Source: Dehalococcoidia bacterium
GTDB taxonomy: Bacteria > Chloroflexota > Dehalococcoidia > Plut-88900
Assembly (NCBI GenBank): GCA_012270635.1
Contig: JAAXHX010000222.1
Location: 1-11,233, forward strand
DNA: 11,233 bases
Direction of reading: 5' to 3'
The position numbers and the translations under genes were made by a program. Each line of letters opens with the position of its first letter. The first letter of the stretch is position 1. The notes under the pieces were generated by a model, which worked only from the letters and a program-made list of their open reading frames with translations, was not told where the DNA came from and searched no databases. Shown here in pieces: positions 1 through 6,877 of the stretch.

Positions 1-330
1 TGGATACCGCATTACCTCTGGCTGGCGGATGACAAGTACCGGATGCGGCAGGACTCGCTGGTGGAAGTGCCGGACATGGCCCCCAGCGACTACTTCAAGC
101 GCAACATATACGCGTGCTTCATGGACGACCCGGTCGGGGTGAAGAACACGGACATCATCGGGGCGAACAACTACATCTGGGCCAACGACTATCCCCACTG
201 GGAGAGCACCTGGCCCAAGTCTCACGAATACATCGCCCGCAACTTCCAGGGCGTCTCCGAGGAGATCAAGAGAAAGATCACCCGGGAGAACGTCATGCGC
301 CTCTACGACTTGCGCTTGAACGGGGACTAG
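1..330 (+). CDS. Amidohydrolase-2 family metal-dependent hydrolase, C-terminal fragment
   Basis: This is the last 109 residues of a gene whose start lies before the window; the frame is open from base 1 and ends at TAG 328-330. It looks like the C-terminal part of an Amidohydro_2 (ACMSD-like TIM-barrel) hydrolase. The WANDYPHWESTWP stretch (residues about 60-72) matches the family block that carries the last metal-binding Asp, followed by the usual helical tail ending in NVMRLYDL. It aligns with the C-terminus of the complete amidohydrolase at 1770-2933: WIP near the start, then SDY, then DYPH...WP, then RNAAELY. The two are therefore paralogs. It converges with the MFS gene at 347-1576, leaving 16 bp between stops. 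The substrate cannot be told. Family assignment is firm; the N-terminal metal site is not visible. Confidence 0.85.
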   Translation, partial: WIPHYLWLADDKYRMRQDSLVEVPDMAPSDYFKRNIYACFMDDPVGVKNTDIIGANNYIWANDYPHWESTWPKSHEYIARNFQGVSEEIKRKITRENVMRLYDLRLNGD

Positions 331-346
331 CCTCGGGCGGCGGGGG

Positions 347-1576
347 TCAGACTGTCAGCTCATCCCATTTACGCGGCAGCAGCATGGCCGCTATGGACAA
401 GCTGACCGGCATGGCGGAGGAAACGAGGAGCGAGAATCGCGCATCCAACGCGTACTGTTCCAGGGCGCCGGTCAATATGGGGCCGACGAGGGCCCCGGCC
501 CATACCGCAGTTTCCAGGAAGCCGATGGCGGTGGCGATCTCTCTGGGTTTGATGTCGGGGAGCTGGAAGGGGATGGACAGGGTTATGGGGAAGTAGGACC
601 AGGCCACGCCGTTGACGGCGGTGAGCAAGATGAGCAGCCCGAAGGAGCCGGTCCAGAGGAAGCCGACCTGGGTGGCAGCCATGGCGAGCCCGCACCACCA
701 TAGTATGACCCGCTTCTTGCCGAACCTGTTGGTGAGCAGCCCTACCCCGATGCCCGCGAAGGCCGAGACACCGCCGCCGATGGCAATGATAGCGCCAGAG
801 GTGAACTCCTCAATCCCGTATTGCTCCAGCATCAGGGTCGGCCAGAACACGGCGAAGGCCGACCAGGCAGCGGAGTTGCCAATGAGGCCCAGGGCAAGGA
901 ACCAAAGCTCCTTGTAGCGGATTATGGAGGAGAGGGGGCTCCGGGTCTGGGCCCGCATCTGGGCGAGGTACTGAGGCGAGACCCGTTCCTTGCCCAGGAC
1001 TTGCCATATCAGGGTGAGGCCAAGTATCCCCAGGGCGAAGATGTAAAAGGTGGTCCGCCAATCGTTGTCCAGCACCTTCAGTAGGACGGGCACCAGCATG
1101 AAGCCGGCGGCGGTGACGCCCCAGAGCATGTTGGACAGGGCGTTGACGATGACGACTTCCCGGGGGAGGGCCCATTGGCGCACCAGCATGGCCCGCACCG
1201 GCTCCCGGATGACCATGGTTATGCCGTACATGGCCCGGGCGAGGAGGAGCAAATAGAAGGAGCGCGACCAGCCCTGGAGAACGACGAGCAGCGCGCCCGC
1301 GACGAAGGTAACAGTGGTGACACGCTTCGCGCTGAGATTCGAAAGCCACCAGCCGGCGGGAAGGGCCAACAGCATCATGCCGACTCTCGGGGCGGAGCCG
1401 AGAACGCCCTCTTCAAATGGGCTAAGGTGGAACTCCTCGTTGATGCTGGGCAGCATCAGGCCTAGGCTTTCCAGGAGGATGAACCCGAATACGTGGGGTA
1501 TCATCCAGGCCGCGATAACCACGAACCGGTAGTCGGACGAGGGGGGAGCAGCGGGTTGGCCGGAGAGGGAGCTCAT
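347..1576 (-). CDS. MFS transporter (paralog 1 of 3)
   Basis: A 409-residue polytopic membrane protein of normal MFS length with about 12 predicted helices and a central hydrophilic loop around residues 195-222. The best signature is the loop 8-9 motif LTNRFGKKR (residues 281-289), the second copy of the MFS motif A; the loop 2-3 copy is degenerate (NLSAKR, 80-85). It shares three blocks with the other two MFS proteins here: SPL...YKELW before helix 7 (213-225), FWP in helix 7 (244-246) and KPRE...WAGALVGP in helix 11 (343-366). The frame stays open upstream to 1729, but that extension is Pro/Arg-rich and non-membrane, so ATG 1576 (MSSLSGQ) is chosen. No Shine-Dalgarno sequence is seen before it. 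It lies downstream of an amidohydrolase on the same strand, suggesting import of that enzyme's substrate or export of its product. The substrate is unknown. Confidence 0.9.
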   Translation of the reverse strand: MSSLSGQPAAPPSSDYRFVVIAAWMIPHVFGFILLESLGLMLPSINEEFHLSPFEEGVLGSAPRVGMMLLALPAGWWLSNLSAKRVTTVTFVAGALLVVLQGWSRSFYLLLLARAMYGITMVIREPVRAMLVRQWALPREVVIVNALSNMLWGVTAAGFMLVPVLLKVLDNDWRTTFYIFALGILGLTLIWQVLGKERVSPQYLAQMRAQTRSPLSSIIRYKELWFLALGLIGNSAAWSAFAVFWPTLMLEQYGIEEFTSGAIIAIGGGVSAFAGIGVGLLTNRFGKKRVILWWCGLAMAATQVGFLWTGSFGLLILLTAVNGVAWSYFPITLSIPFQLPDIKPREIATAIGFLETAVWAGALVGPILTGALEQYALDARFSLLVSSAMPVSLSIAAMLLPRKWDELTV

Positions 1577-1586
1577 GCGGACGGGA

Positions 1587-1592
1587 ATAATA
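1587..1592 (-). promoter_or_regulatory. Possible -10 element close to the MFS 1 start
   Basis: TATTAT on the minus strand matches the sigma-70 -10 consensus at five of six positions. It ends 10 bases before the ATG at 1576, so a transcript begun there would have only a few bases of leader. This would fit the absence of a ribosome binding site. No good -35 is present at 16-18 bp, so the call is weak. Confidence 0.25.
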
Positions 1593-1712
1593 CAGCTTAC
1601 GAGGCGGCGTTGGGAATAGCCGAGCTTGCTAGGCGTCCGCTCGACCCTTAGGCTAGGCTCAGGGTGAGCGGGGTGTTGGGAGGTCAGGGCCACGAAAGGA
1701 AGGGGGGATGGG

Positions 1713-1734
1713 TTCCCGTGTCGGGGCACGGGAA
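1713..1734. repeat. Perfect 8-bp palindromic hairpin, REP-like
   Basis: TTCCCGTG (1713-1720) and its exact complement CACGGGAA (1727-1734) flank a 6-base loop. It sits in the 193-bp gap between the amidohydrolase stop and the MFS 1 start. No T-run follows on either strand, so it is not a standard intrinsic terminator. GTCATTCCC-type palindromes are common dispersed intergenic repeats in bacteria, so it may be a REP-like copy. A degenerate second GTCATCCCC lies nearby on the minus strand (1758-1750). Copy number outside the window is unknown. Confidence 0.6.
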
Positions 1735-1769
1735 TGACGGGAGGGGGAGGGGGATGACGAGGAGGGGGG
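1735..1769 (-). other. C-rich, G-poor transcript tract just after the amidohydrolase stop
   Basis: Read on the minus strand, the 35 bases after the amidohydrolase stop contain 24 C and only 2 G. They run directly into the 1713-1734 hairpin. A C-over-G bubble like this is what Rho loading sites look like, so this could be a Rho-dependent termination or attenuation zone between the amidohydrolase and MFS 1. The rest of this gap (1577-1712) shows only an imperfect hairpin with ACCCT/AGGGT arms at 1644-1665. Confidence 0.3.
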
Positions 1770-2933
1770 TTAGTTGAAGCGGTAGAGCTCGGCGGCGTTG
1801 CGGTAGGTTATGTTGGTGCGGGTTTCCTCGTCCAGGGCGGCGAGGTTGGTCTCGAGGAGATGGCGGGACTCGGGCCAGATGCCGTCGGGGTGGGGGTAGT
1901 CGGAGCCCCACATGATGTTGGAAACGCCGACGAGGTCCACCAGCTCGGGGGTGACGACCTCGTCCTGGAAGGTGGAGTAGCCCTGGCGGCGCCAGTAATC
2001 ACTGGGGTCCATTTCCAGTTTCAGATGGAAGAGCCGGTCCTTGTACTCCTGGTCCAGCCGATGGAGCACGTAGGGAATCCAGCCGACGCCGCATTCACCG
2101 AGGACGAAGTTGAAATCGGGGTGGTTGGAGCAGGCCCCGGATAGGATGATGCTGGCGAGATACTCGGCGCCCGAGAGCTGGAAGAGGGTGAAGTTTACTC
2201 CCATGGCAACGTACTGGCAGTAGTCGGGGGCGCCGGGGTCCGGCTTCCGGTACGGAAGGCCGACGGTGTGGAAGGAGATGGGCATCTGCCGCTCTTCGGA
2301 GACAGCCCAAAGGACATCCCACTCAGGCTGATAGATGGGCGAAGAGGCGCTGGAAACGTTGAATTCCGCTCCCCTGAGCCCGAGGTCTGCGGCGGCGGCC
2401 AGCTGCCGGGCGGCGAGTTCCGGGTCGTGGCTGGTGAGGCATGCCAGGCCGATGAAGCGGTCGGGGTTGGTAGCGCAGAACTCGGAGGCCCACCCGTTGT
2501 ATATTTCGTAGATTGCGCCCAGGGCCTCGGAGTTGCGTACGGCGTCTCCCCCGGCGGCGAACCCGCTGGCCACCCCGAGGATCCCATATATCACTTCCCC
2601 GCTAATTCCATCGATATCCTGGTCCCGTAGTCGGAGCTCGGGGGTGGTGGGGTGGTAGAGGCCCTCGGCGGCGTCGGAGAAGAAGCCTTCCTCCTCCATT
2701 TTGTCGAGGTGGAGGGAGACGCCGGGAACATATTTTTCTCCGGTCCCGCTGAGCCCGGACCCGGCGACCCTGGAGATTACAGCATCCTCGATCTTCCACC
2801 AGCGGCCGTCGTCGGTCTCTTCGACCCTCGGCATGACGGAGCGCAGGTGGGCCGGGGCCCGGGTGACGAACAAGTCTTCCGGCAGCCAGCTAAGGTCTAT
2901 GTGACAGTCGGCGGAGACCACTTTCCGCTGCAT
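1770..2933 (-). CDS. Amidohydrolase-2 family metal-dependent hydrolase
   Basis: A 387-residue TIM-barrel hydrolase or decarboxylase of the Amidohydro_2 (ACMSD-like) family. Likely metal ligands are visible in order: D9-C-H11 at the end of strand 1 (where many relatives have HxH), H222 in ISFHT, H271 in NHPDFNFVLGE, and D345 in MWGSDYPHPDG. E280 and W285 in the ECGVGWIP stretch are also typical. The frame is open upstream to 3155, but ATG 2933 is chosen. It has AGAGGA seven bases upstream, and the protein then begins with the expected barrel strand VVSADCH; the longer version would overlap the divergent M24 gene. It is followed on the same strand by MFS 1. The paralog at 1-330 shows this family is duplicated locally. 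Family members act on amides, lactones or carboxylated rings; the substrate here is unknown. Confidence 0.9.
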   Translation of the reverse strand: MQRKVVSADCHIDLSWLPEDLFVTRAPAHLRSVMPRVEETDDGRWWKIEDAVISRVAGSGLSGTGEKYVPGVSLHLDKMEEEGFFSDAAEGLYHPTTPELRLRDQDIDGISGEVIYGILGVASGFAAGGDAVRNSEALGAIYEIYNGWASEFCATNPDRFIGLACLTSHDPELAARQLAAAADLGLRGAEFNVSSASSPIYQPEWDVLWAVSEERQMPISFHTVGLPYRKPDPGAPDYCQYVAMGVNFTLFQLSGAEYLASIILSGACSNHPDFNFVLGECGVGWIPYVLHRLDQEYKDRLFHLKLEMDPSDYWRRQGYSTFQDEVVTPELVDLVGVSNIMWGSDYPHPDGIWPESRHLLETNLAALDEETRTNITYRNAAELYRFN

Positions 2934-2940
2934 GTTAAGT

Positions 2941-2946
2941 TCCTCT
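2941..2946 (-). promoter_or_regulatory. Ribosome binding site deciding the amidohydrolase start
   Basis: AGAGGA on the minus strand stands seven bases before ATG 2933. It supports this start over the upstream in-frame start at 3155. Confidence 0.7.
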
Positions 2947-2986
2947 TCGCTATGCGAATCTCGGGCCCGGAAGGACGAACCGGACA

Positions 2987-3015
2987 ATCCTACCTTTCCT
3001 CCAGGAGTAAGGCAA
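2987..3015 (-). promoter_or_regulatory. Candidate promoter for the amidohydrolase (TTGCCT-N17-TAGGAT)
   Basis: On the minus strand, TTGCCT (3015-3010) and TAGGAT (2992-2987) are 17 bp apart. Each matches the sigma-70 consensus at four of six positions. The predicted start near 2980 would give a leader of about 47 bases before ATG 2933. The -35 overlaps the left arm of the inverted repeat at 3012-3019. Confidence 0.3.
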
Positions 3016-3049
3016 TGGCCCCGTGTCACTTTGTTGACCACGCCATTGC
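3012..3049. promoter_or_regulatory. Inverted repeat, putative operator in the divergent control region
   Basis: GCAATGGC (3012-3019) and its exact complement GCCATTGC (3042-3049) are separated by 22 bp, with arm centres 30 bp apart, close to three DNA turns. Nested inside is a smaller GTCA-N6-TGAC dyad (3025-3038). The left arm overlaps the -35 of the leftward promoter; the right arm lies between the -35 and -10 of the rightward promoter. A dimeric or tetrameric regulator bound here could control both genes. No regulator gene is in the window. Confidence 0.4.
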
Positions 3050-3062
3050 TCGCTCCTAGAAT
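3034..3062 (+). promoter_or_regulatory. Sigma-70-type promoter for the M24 gene (TTGACC-N17-TAGAAT)
   Basis: TTGACC (3034-3039) and TAGAAT (3057-3062) are exactly 17 bp apart, each matching consensus at five of six positions. The predicted start near 3069 gives a leader of about 42 bases before the GTG at 3111. Confidence 0.6.
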
Positions 3063-3097
3063 CAGGCGCGGGGAACGGGAACTCTGGACTAGGATCG

Positions 3098-3103
3098 GGA
3101 GGT
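3098..3103 (+). promoter_or_regulatory. Ribosome binding site supporting the GTG start of the M24 gene
   Basis: GGAGGT is seven bases before GTG 3111, a strong Shine-Dalgarno match at ideal spacing. It supports a GTG start rather than a later ATG. Confidence 0.75.
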
Positions 3104-3110
3104 CAGCGAC

Positions 3111-4355
3111 GTGGGCGTCAAACAATTGCACGAAAAGGACGTGGTGGGTACGCAAGTAGTCGACTTCGAGGAGCGGGTGGACGTGCGGAGACTGCGGCGG
3201 GAGCGGGTCGGGCGGATCCAGGGGGAGCTGGCCCGGGCCGGCCTCGGAGGGCTGCTGCTCTTCGACCCGATCAACGTGCGATACGCCACCGGGACCCGGG
3301 GCTTCGAGACCTTTCTTCTACACCTGAAGGGCCGCCACGCGCTCATTCCGCGAGAGGGCAAGCCGGTCCTGTTCATGCCTTCGGTCACGGAGGCGCCAGT
3401 GCTCGGGGAGGACATCGTCGGGAGGCCGGCGTTGAACATGGACTCGTGGCGAACGGGCAGTCACACGTTGGAAGCGACCAAGCGATGGGCCGCGGAGATG
3501 GGAGACCTGCTGTCGGAGCTGGACATCGTCGGAGAGCCGCTGGGCATAGACAAGACGGACATAGTGACCATTCACGCTCTGGAGGAGCAGGGCGTGGACC
3601 TGGAAGACGGACTAATGCCCATGAACCTGTCCCGGGCCGTCAAGACCGAGGACGAGCTGGTCCTGATAAGGCAGGCCTGCGCCATCGGGGACGTGGCCCT
3701 GGCGAAGGTGCAGGAGGCTATCGAGCCCGGCATAAGTGAGAACGAGCTCTATGCGGTCCTGGCGGGCACAAACCTGAGGTTCGGGGGAGAGAGGACGGAC
3801 TCCAAGCTGCTCTGCGCCGGCGGGAACACCAACCCGTGGCTCAAGCGGGAGGCCTCGGGACGGCTGGTCCTGCCCGGCAACCTGGTGACGATAGATACGG
3901 ACATGGCCGGCCCGCTGGGCTATTTCGCCGATATTTCGCGGACCTATATGTGTGGAGATTCGAAACCCAACGAGGAACAGGACGACGCTTACAAACGGGC
4001 CTACCAGTTCCTGCAGGAGTGCATTCCCCTGTACCGGGCCGGGGCAAGCTTCCAGGAGATATCCGAAAAGTCTCCACAGATGCCGGAGGAATACAGGGCC
4101 AACCGGTACACCATCCTGGCCCACGGGGACGGGATGTCGGACGAGTACCCGGCGATCTTCTTTCCCGACGGGAGCGACACGGGATTCGGGAACTACCCCG
4201 GGGAGCTGGAGGAGAACATGATCATATCGGTCGAGTCGAGCTGGGGCAGGGAGAACGGGCTGGAACAGGTAAAGCTGGAAGAGCAGATCATAATCACCCG
4301 GGACGGCCCCGAGGTGATCTCCCAGGCACCCTTCGACTGGAGATTCGTGGGCTAG
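3111..4355 (+). CDS. M24 (pita-bread fold) metallohydrolase, DddP-like; annotated by family as Xaa-Pro aminopeptidase-like
   Basis: A 414-residue protein with a creatinase-type N-terminal domain (about 20-170) and an M24 catalytic domain (about 180-410). The metal ligands are present: D262 and D274 (IDTD...ADISRT), H338 (LAHGDG), E375 (ISVESSW) and E390 (VKLEEQ). A third acid, D264, sits two residues after the first, and HGDGMSDEYP replaces the usual HG-G-x4-HE block of aminopeptidases. The spacing D-2-D-10-D-64-H, with Tyr at H-5 (Y333), Asp at H+6 (D344) and 15 residues between the two glutamates, matches what I recall for the iron-dependent DMSP lyase DddP; TNPW before the first Asp also fits. 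At 414 residues it is somewhat shorter than DddP. A related non-lyase M24 enzyme is the main alternative. It is divergent from the amidohydrolase and ends in a CTAG shared with the MFS 2 stop. Confidence 0.88.
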   Translation: MGVKQLHEKDVVGTQVVDFEERVDVRRLRRERVGRIQGELARAGLGGLLLFDPINVRYATGTRGFETFLLHLKGRHALIPREGKPVLFMPSVTEAPVLGEDIVGRPALNMDSWRTGSHTLEATKRWAAEMGDLLSELDIVGEPLGIDKTDIVTIHALEEQGVDLEDGLMPMNLSRAVKTEDELVLIRQACAIGDVALAKVQEAIEPGISENELYAVLAGTNLRFGGERTDSKLLCAGGNTNPWLKREASGRLVLPGNLVTIDTDMAGPLGYFADISRTYMCGDSKPNEEQDDAYKRAYQFLQECIPLYRAGASFQEISEKSPQMPEEYRANRYTILAHGDGMSDEYPAIFFPDGSDTGFGNYPGELEENMIISVESSWGRENGLEQVKLEEQIIITRDGPEVISQAPFDWRFVG

Positions 4356-5596
4356 GCACCGTGCGCCCGGCCGGGGGTGAGGTTGGCGAAGGGGTCCCAC
4401 CTGCGGAGAACCAGCAGGCCCGCGACGGGGAGCAGGACCAGGGGCGCAAAGCAGATGACCATTATGGCGACCCGGAGGTCGCCGACGGCCTCCTCTACGA
4501 AGCCGACCACTACGGGCCCGAGCGCGCCCCCTCCCCAGATGCAGGTCTCCATGAAGGTGAGGCCGATGCCCGCCTCCCGGGGCTTGACCCTGGGGAGGAG
4601 GAAGACCATGGTCATGAGGACGGGGAAATAGGCCCGGGCCAGTCCCTCGGCGACGCCCAAGAGGAGCACGACGGGGGTGTCGGTGGTGTAGAGTAGTGCG
4701 GTGTAGGAGGCGGTAACGGCAAGCCCTCCGACGGCAAGGATCAGGGGCTGCTTGCTCACGAAGCGTGGAACCGCGTTTACCAGGAATCCCAGGGGAGCGG
4801 TGGCGAAGGCCTGGAAGGCAAGGGTGAGGGCTACGATCTTCGGGTCGATGTGAAGCTGCTCTTCGGCGAGACGAGGCCAGAAGGTCTGGAAGCCGGTGTT
4901 GGCGGTCATGCCACCGAACATTCCGAGGCCGATGATCCAGAGCTCGGGGTACTTGCGGAATACGGTTAGCGGGCTGTCCCGCTGGGCGTCCATCCTCTGT
5001 CGATACTCCCCGGAGGACCTCTCCCTGCCAAAGACGAGCCAGGCGACGGCGAGGCCGAGGCTCACGAATCCCCAGAAGTAGTAAACACCCTGCCAGGACC
5101 CGAGCCAGTCCAGGACGAAGGGTGTGACCAGGAACCCGACCCCCATCAGGACGTCGACGCCGGAAACCCAAGCCCCGTTGGTGAGGGCTATGCGGCGCTG
5201 GGTGGACCATTGCTGGAGCATCAGGGCTCGGGGGGTCATGGTGGCGGCGAAGCAGAGCCCCACGCCCACTCTGCCGATGATCAAGGCCGCCAGAACGGGC
5301 GACCAGCCCTGGAGGAAGCCGAACCCGGCAACGGCCAGGGACATCAGGGCGATGATCCGCCACGGTCTGAACCTGGACAGCAGCGTGTTCAGGGGGACCG
5401 CCATGACCAGGTTGGCCAGCAGGACGGAGGAGCTGACCCACCCCTGCTCCGTGGAGGAGAGGCCCAAATCATCGATCATGTCCGGCAGGAGGAGGCCGAT
5501 CATGTAGATGATCACGAGGTGGGCCCCGGTCAGTGCGGTGACCGAGGTTACTATGACCCATCGATAGGGGCCTATGTATTCGGGTTGGGAGGCCAT
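4352..5596 (-). CDS. MFS transporter (paralog 2 of 3)
   Basis: A 414-residue, 12-helix major facilitator with a hydrophilic central loop at about 189-217. The loop 2-3 region reads LSRFRPWR (73-80), almost the same as in MFS 3 (LSKFRPWR), while the loop 8-9 motif is degenerate. Shared subfamily blocks are SPL...YPELW (208-220), FWP in helix 7 (239-241) and KPRE...WGGGALGP in helix 11 (338-361). ATG 5596 starts only 5 bp after the stop of MFS 3 and has no clear Shine-Dalgarno sequence, so translation is probably coupled. It is the last gene of the leftward hydroxylase operon and overlaps the stop of the convergent M24 gene by 4 bp. The substrate is unknown; MFS carriers of this type usually move organic anions or small organics. 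Confidence 0.92.
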   Translation of the reverse strand: MASQPEYIGPYRWVIVTSVTALTGAHLVIIYMIGLLLPDMIDDLGLSSTEQGWVSSSVLLANLVMAVPLNTLLSRFRPWRIIALMSLAVAGFGFLQGWSPVLAALIIGRVGVGLCFAATMTPRALMLQQWSTQRRIALTNGAWVSGVDVLMGVGFLVTPFVLDWLGSWQGVYYFWGFVSLGLAVAWLVFGRERSSGEYRQRMDAQRDSPLTVFRKYPELWIIGLGMFGGMTANTGFQTFWPRLAEEQLHIDPKIVALTLAFQAFATAPLGFLVNAVPRFVSKQPLILAVGGLAVTASYTALLYTTDTPVVLLLGVAEGLARAYFPVLMTMVFLLPRVKPREAGIGLTFMETCIWGGGALGPVVVGFVEEAVGDLRVAIMVICFAPLVLLPVAGLLVLRRWDPFANLTPGRAHGA

Positions 5597-5601
5597 AGGC
5601 T

Positions 5602-6855
5602 TTAAGAAGTTTCCAGCATATCAGGGTTGGATGGCGAGTTGGGTTGGCGGCAAAGCAGATGCCACAGGCCGACTAAAGAGAGGCCGAGGGGCGCCAAACA
5701 GAGAACGAAAAGACCCAACCGCAGGTTCTCGTCCTCGCCGGCGATGAACCCCGTGAGAACCGGGCCAACGGCGGCGCCGCCCCACATGATGGTGTAGACG
5801 AGGGCCACGACTATGGCCAGATCCCTGGGCTGGATGCCACGCAGTGTATAGAAGGAAGCCATCATTATGGCGAAGAAGCCGAAGGCTAAGCCGTTTCCCA
5901 GTCCGAGCAGGAACAGCAGAAGCAGCGAGCCCGTAAAGAGCATGCCTATATAGGTGGCGGCGAGGAGTATTCCCCCTCCGATCATCGTGATCCCTGGGTA
6001 GCGAACCAGGAAAGGAATTGCTGAAAGACCGAGAGATGACGGAAAACCGGAGACCGAAATTACGGCGAGAATCAGTCCGGCAGTGGTTTTATCGACTCCG
6101 TAGGTTTCGGTGATGAAGGTAGGCCACCAGGTGTCGAAGGTGAGCCTGCCGGCAATGGTTGCAGCAATGCCAAGCCCCAACACCCAGGGCTCCTTGTACT
6201 TGATCAGAGCCCTGAGCGGAGTCTGGTTTTCGGGAGGGGGCTCGGGGTTGGGTTCGAGCTGCATGGACTTGCGGTCGACGCCGATGATGGTCCATATGAG
6301 AGTGCCAACGGCGCACAGAATTGCCCATATCAGGAGGGTGTCGCGCCAGTCCCCAGTCCAACTTTGGATACGGGGGATGAGGACAAACCCCATGCCTTCG
6401 AAGAAGGCCATGATGCCGAATAGCACACCGTTTGCCAGCCCCACGTTCTTCTTTGGGAGCCACATGAGGATCAAGAGGGTCCTGGGTGGCTGGGAAGACA
6501 AGTAAAAGATACCCAGCCCGACCCTGGCGATGATCAATACTGCGAAGGTGGGGGAGAAGGCGTGAAGGAAGACCATGGCAAGGGTGCCTAGGAATGCGAC
6601 AACGGACACGCGCCAGGGGCGAAACTTTGAGAGGGTCCAGTTCAGGGGGATTTCGAGGAAGAGGTTGGCGATGAGGAGGGATGAGGCCAGCCACCCGGCT
6701 CCCCATACGTCTATGTCAAGGTCTTCCCGGATGTCTGGGAGGAGGAGGCCGAGAGTCATGAACACTACAACTACGAAGGCGTAGTTGACGGTAAAGGCGA
6801 CTAGGACGGCCCAGCCGTAGGCCCGCTTCTCCCGGATCGCCAGGATGGTGTTCAA
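5602..6855 (-). CDS. MFS transporter (paralog 3 of 3)
   Basis: A 417-residue, 12-helix major facilitator. LLLPDIREDL (37-46) after helix 1 and LSKFRPWR (75-82) in loop 2-3 match MFS 2 closely (LLLPDMIDDL, LSRFRPWR). A proline-rich central loop (about 195-212, with EPNPEPPPEN) precedes the shared TPL...YKEPW block and helix 7 WWP (243-245). QPRD...WGGAAVGP (342-365) is the helix 11 block. The start is TTG at 6855; the next in-frame Met is inside helix 1, so TTG or another rare start must be used. No good Shine-Dalgarno sequence is seen in the 22 bp after the hydroxylase stop. The tight spacing on both sides places it in one operon with the hydroxylase and MFS 2. It probably arose with MFS 2 by tandem duplication. 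Confidence 0.88.
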   Translation of the reverse strand: MNTILAIREKRAYGWAVLVAFTVNYAFVVVVFMTLGLLLPDIREDLDIDVWGAGWLASSLLIANLFLEIPLNWTLSKFRPWRVSVVAFLGTLAMVFLHAFSPTFAVLIIARVGLGIFYLSSQPPRTLLILMWLPKKNVGLANGVLFGIMAFFEGMGFVLIPRIQSWTGDWRDTLLIWAILCAVGTLIWTIIGVDRKSMQLEPNPEPPPENQTPLRALIKYKEPWVLGLGIAATIAGRLTFDTWWPTFITETYGVDKTTAGLILAVISVSGFPSSLGLSAIPFLVRYPGITMIGGGILLAATYIGMLFTGSLLLLFLLGLGNGLAFGFFAIMMASFYTLRGIQPRDLAIVVALVYTIMWGGAAVGPVLTGFIAGEDENLRLGLFVLCLAPLGLSLVGLWHLLCRQPNSPSNPDMLETS

Positions 6856-6877
6856 CGCTTTGCCGAAAGGCTTGAAG

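Noticed and set aside
1577..1729. N-terminal extension of MFS 1 to 1729
   Set aside because: The added 51 residues are hydrophilic and Pro-rich, would run through the hairpin at 1713-1734, and are unlike the N-termini of the two paralogs.
2934..3155. N-terminal extension of the amidohydrolase to 3155
   Set aside because: It would overlap the divergent M24 gene and its promoter, has no family similarity, and the internal ATG at 2933 has a good ribosome binding site.
4366..4375. Palindrome CCCGGCCGGG as a terminator
   Set aside because: It lies inside the coding end of MFS 2, has no loop or T-run, and is explained by GC-rich codons.
3612..5441. 609-residue open frame on the minus strand across the M24 gene and MFS 2
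   Set aside because: Its translation is Pro/Arg/Gly-rich low-complexity without family motifs. It lies in the wrong frame of MFS 2 and antisense to the M24 gene, both of which have clear domains. Long shadow frames are expected at this GC content.
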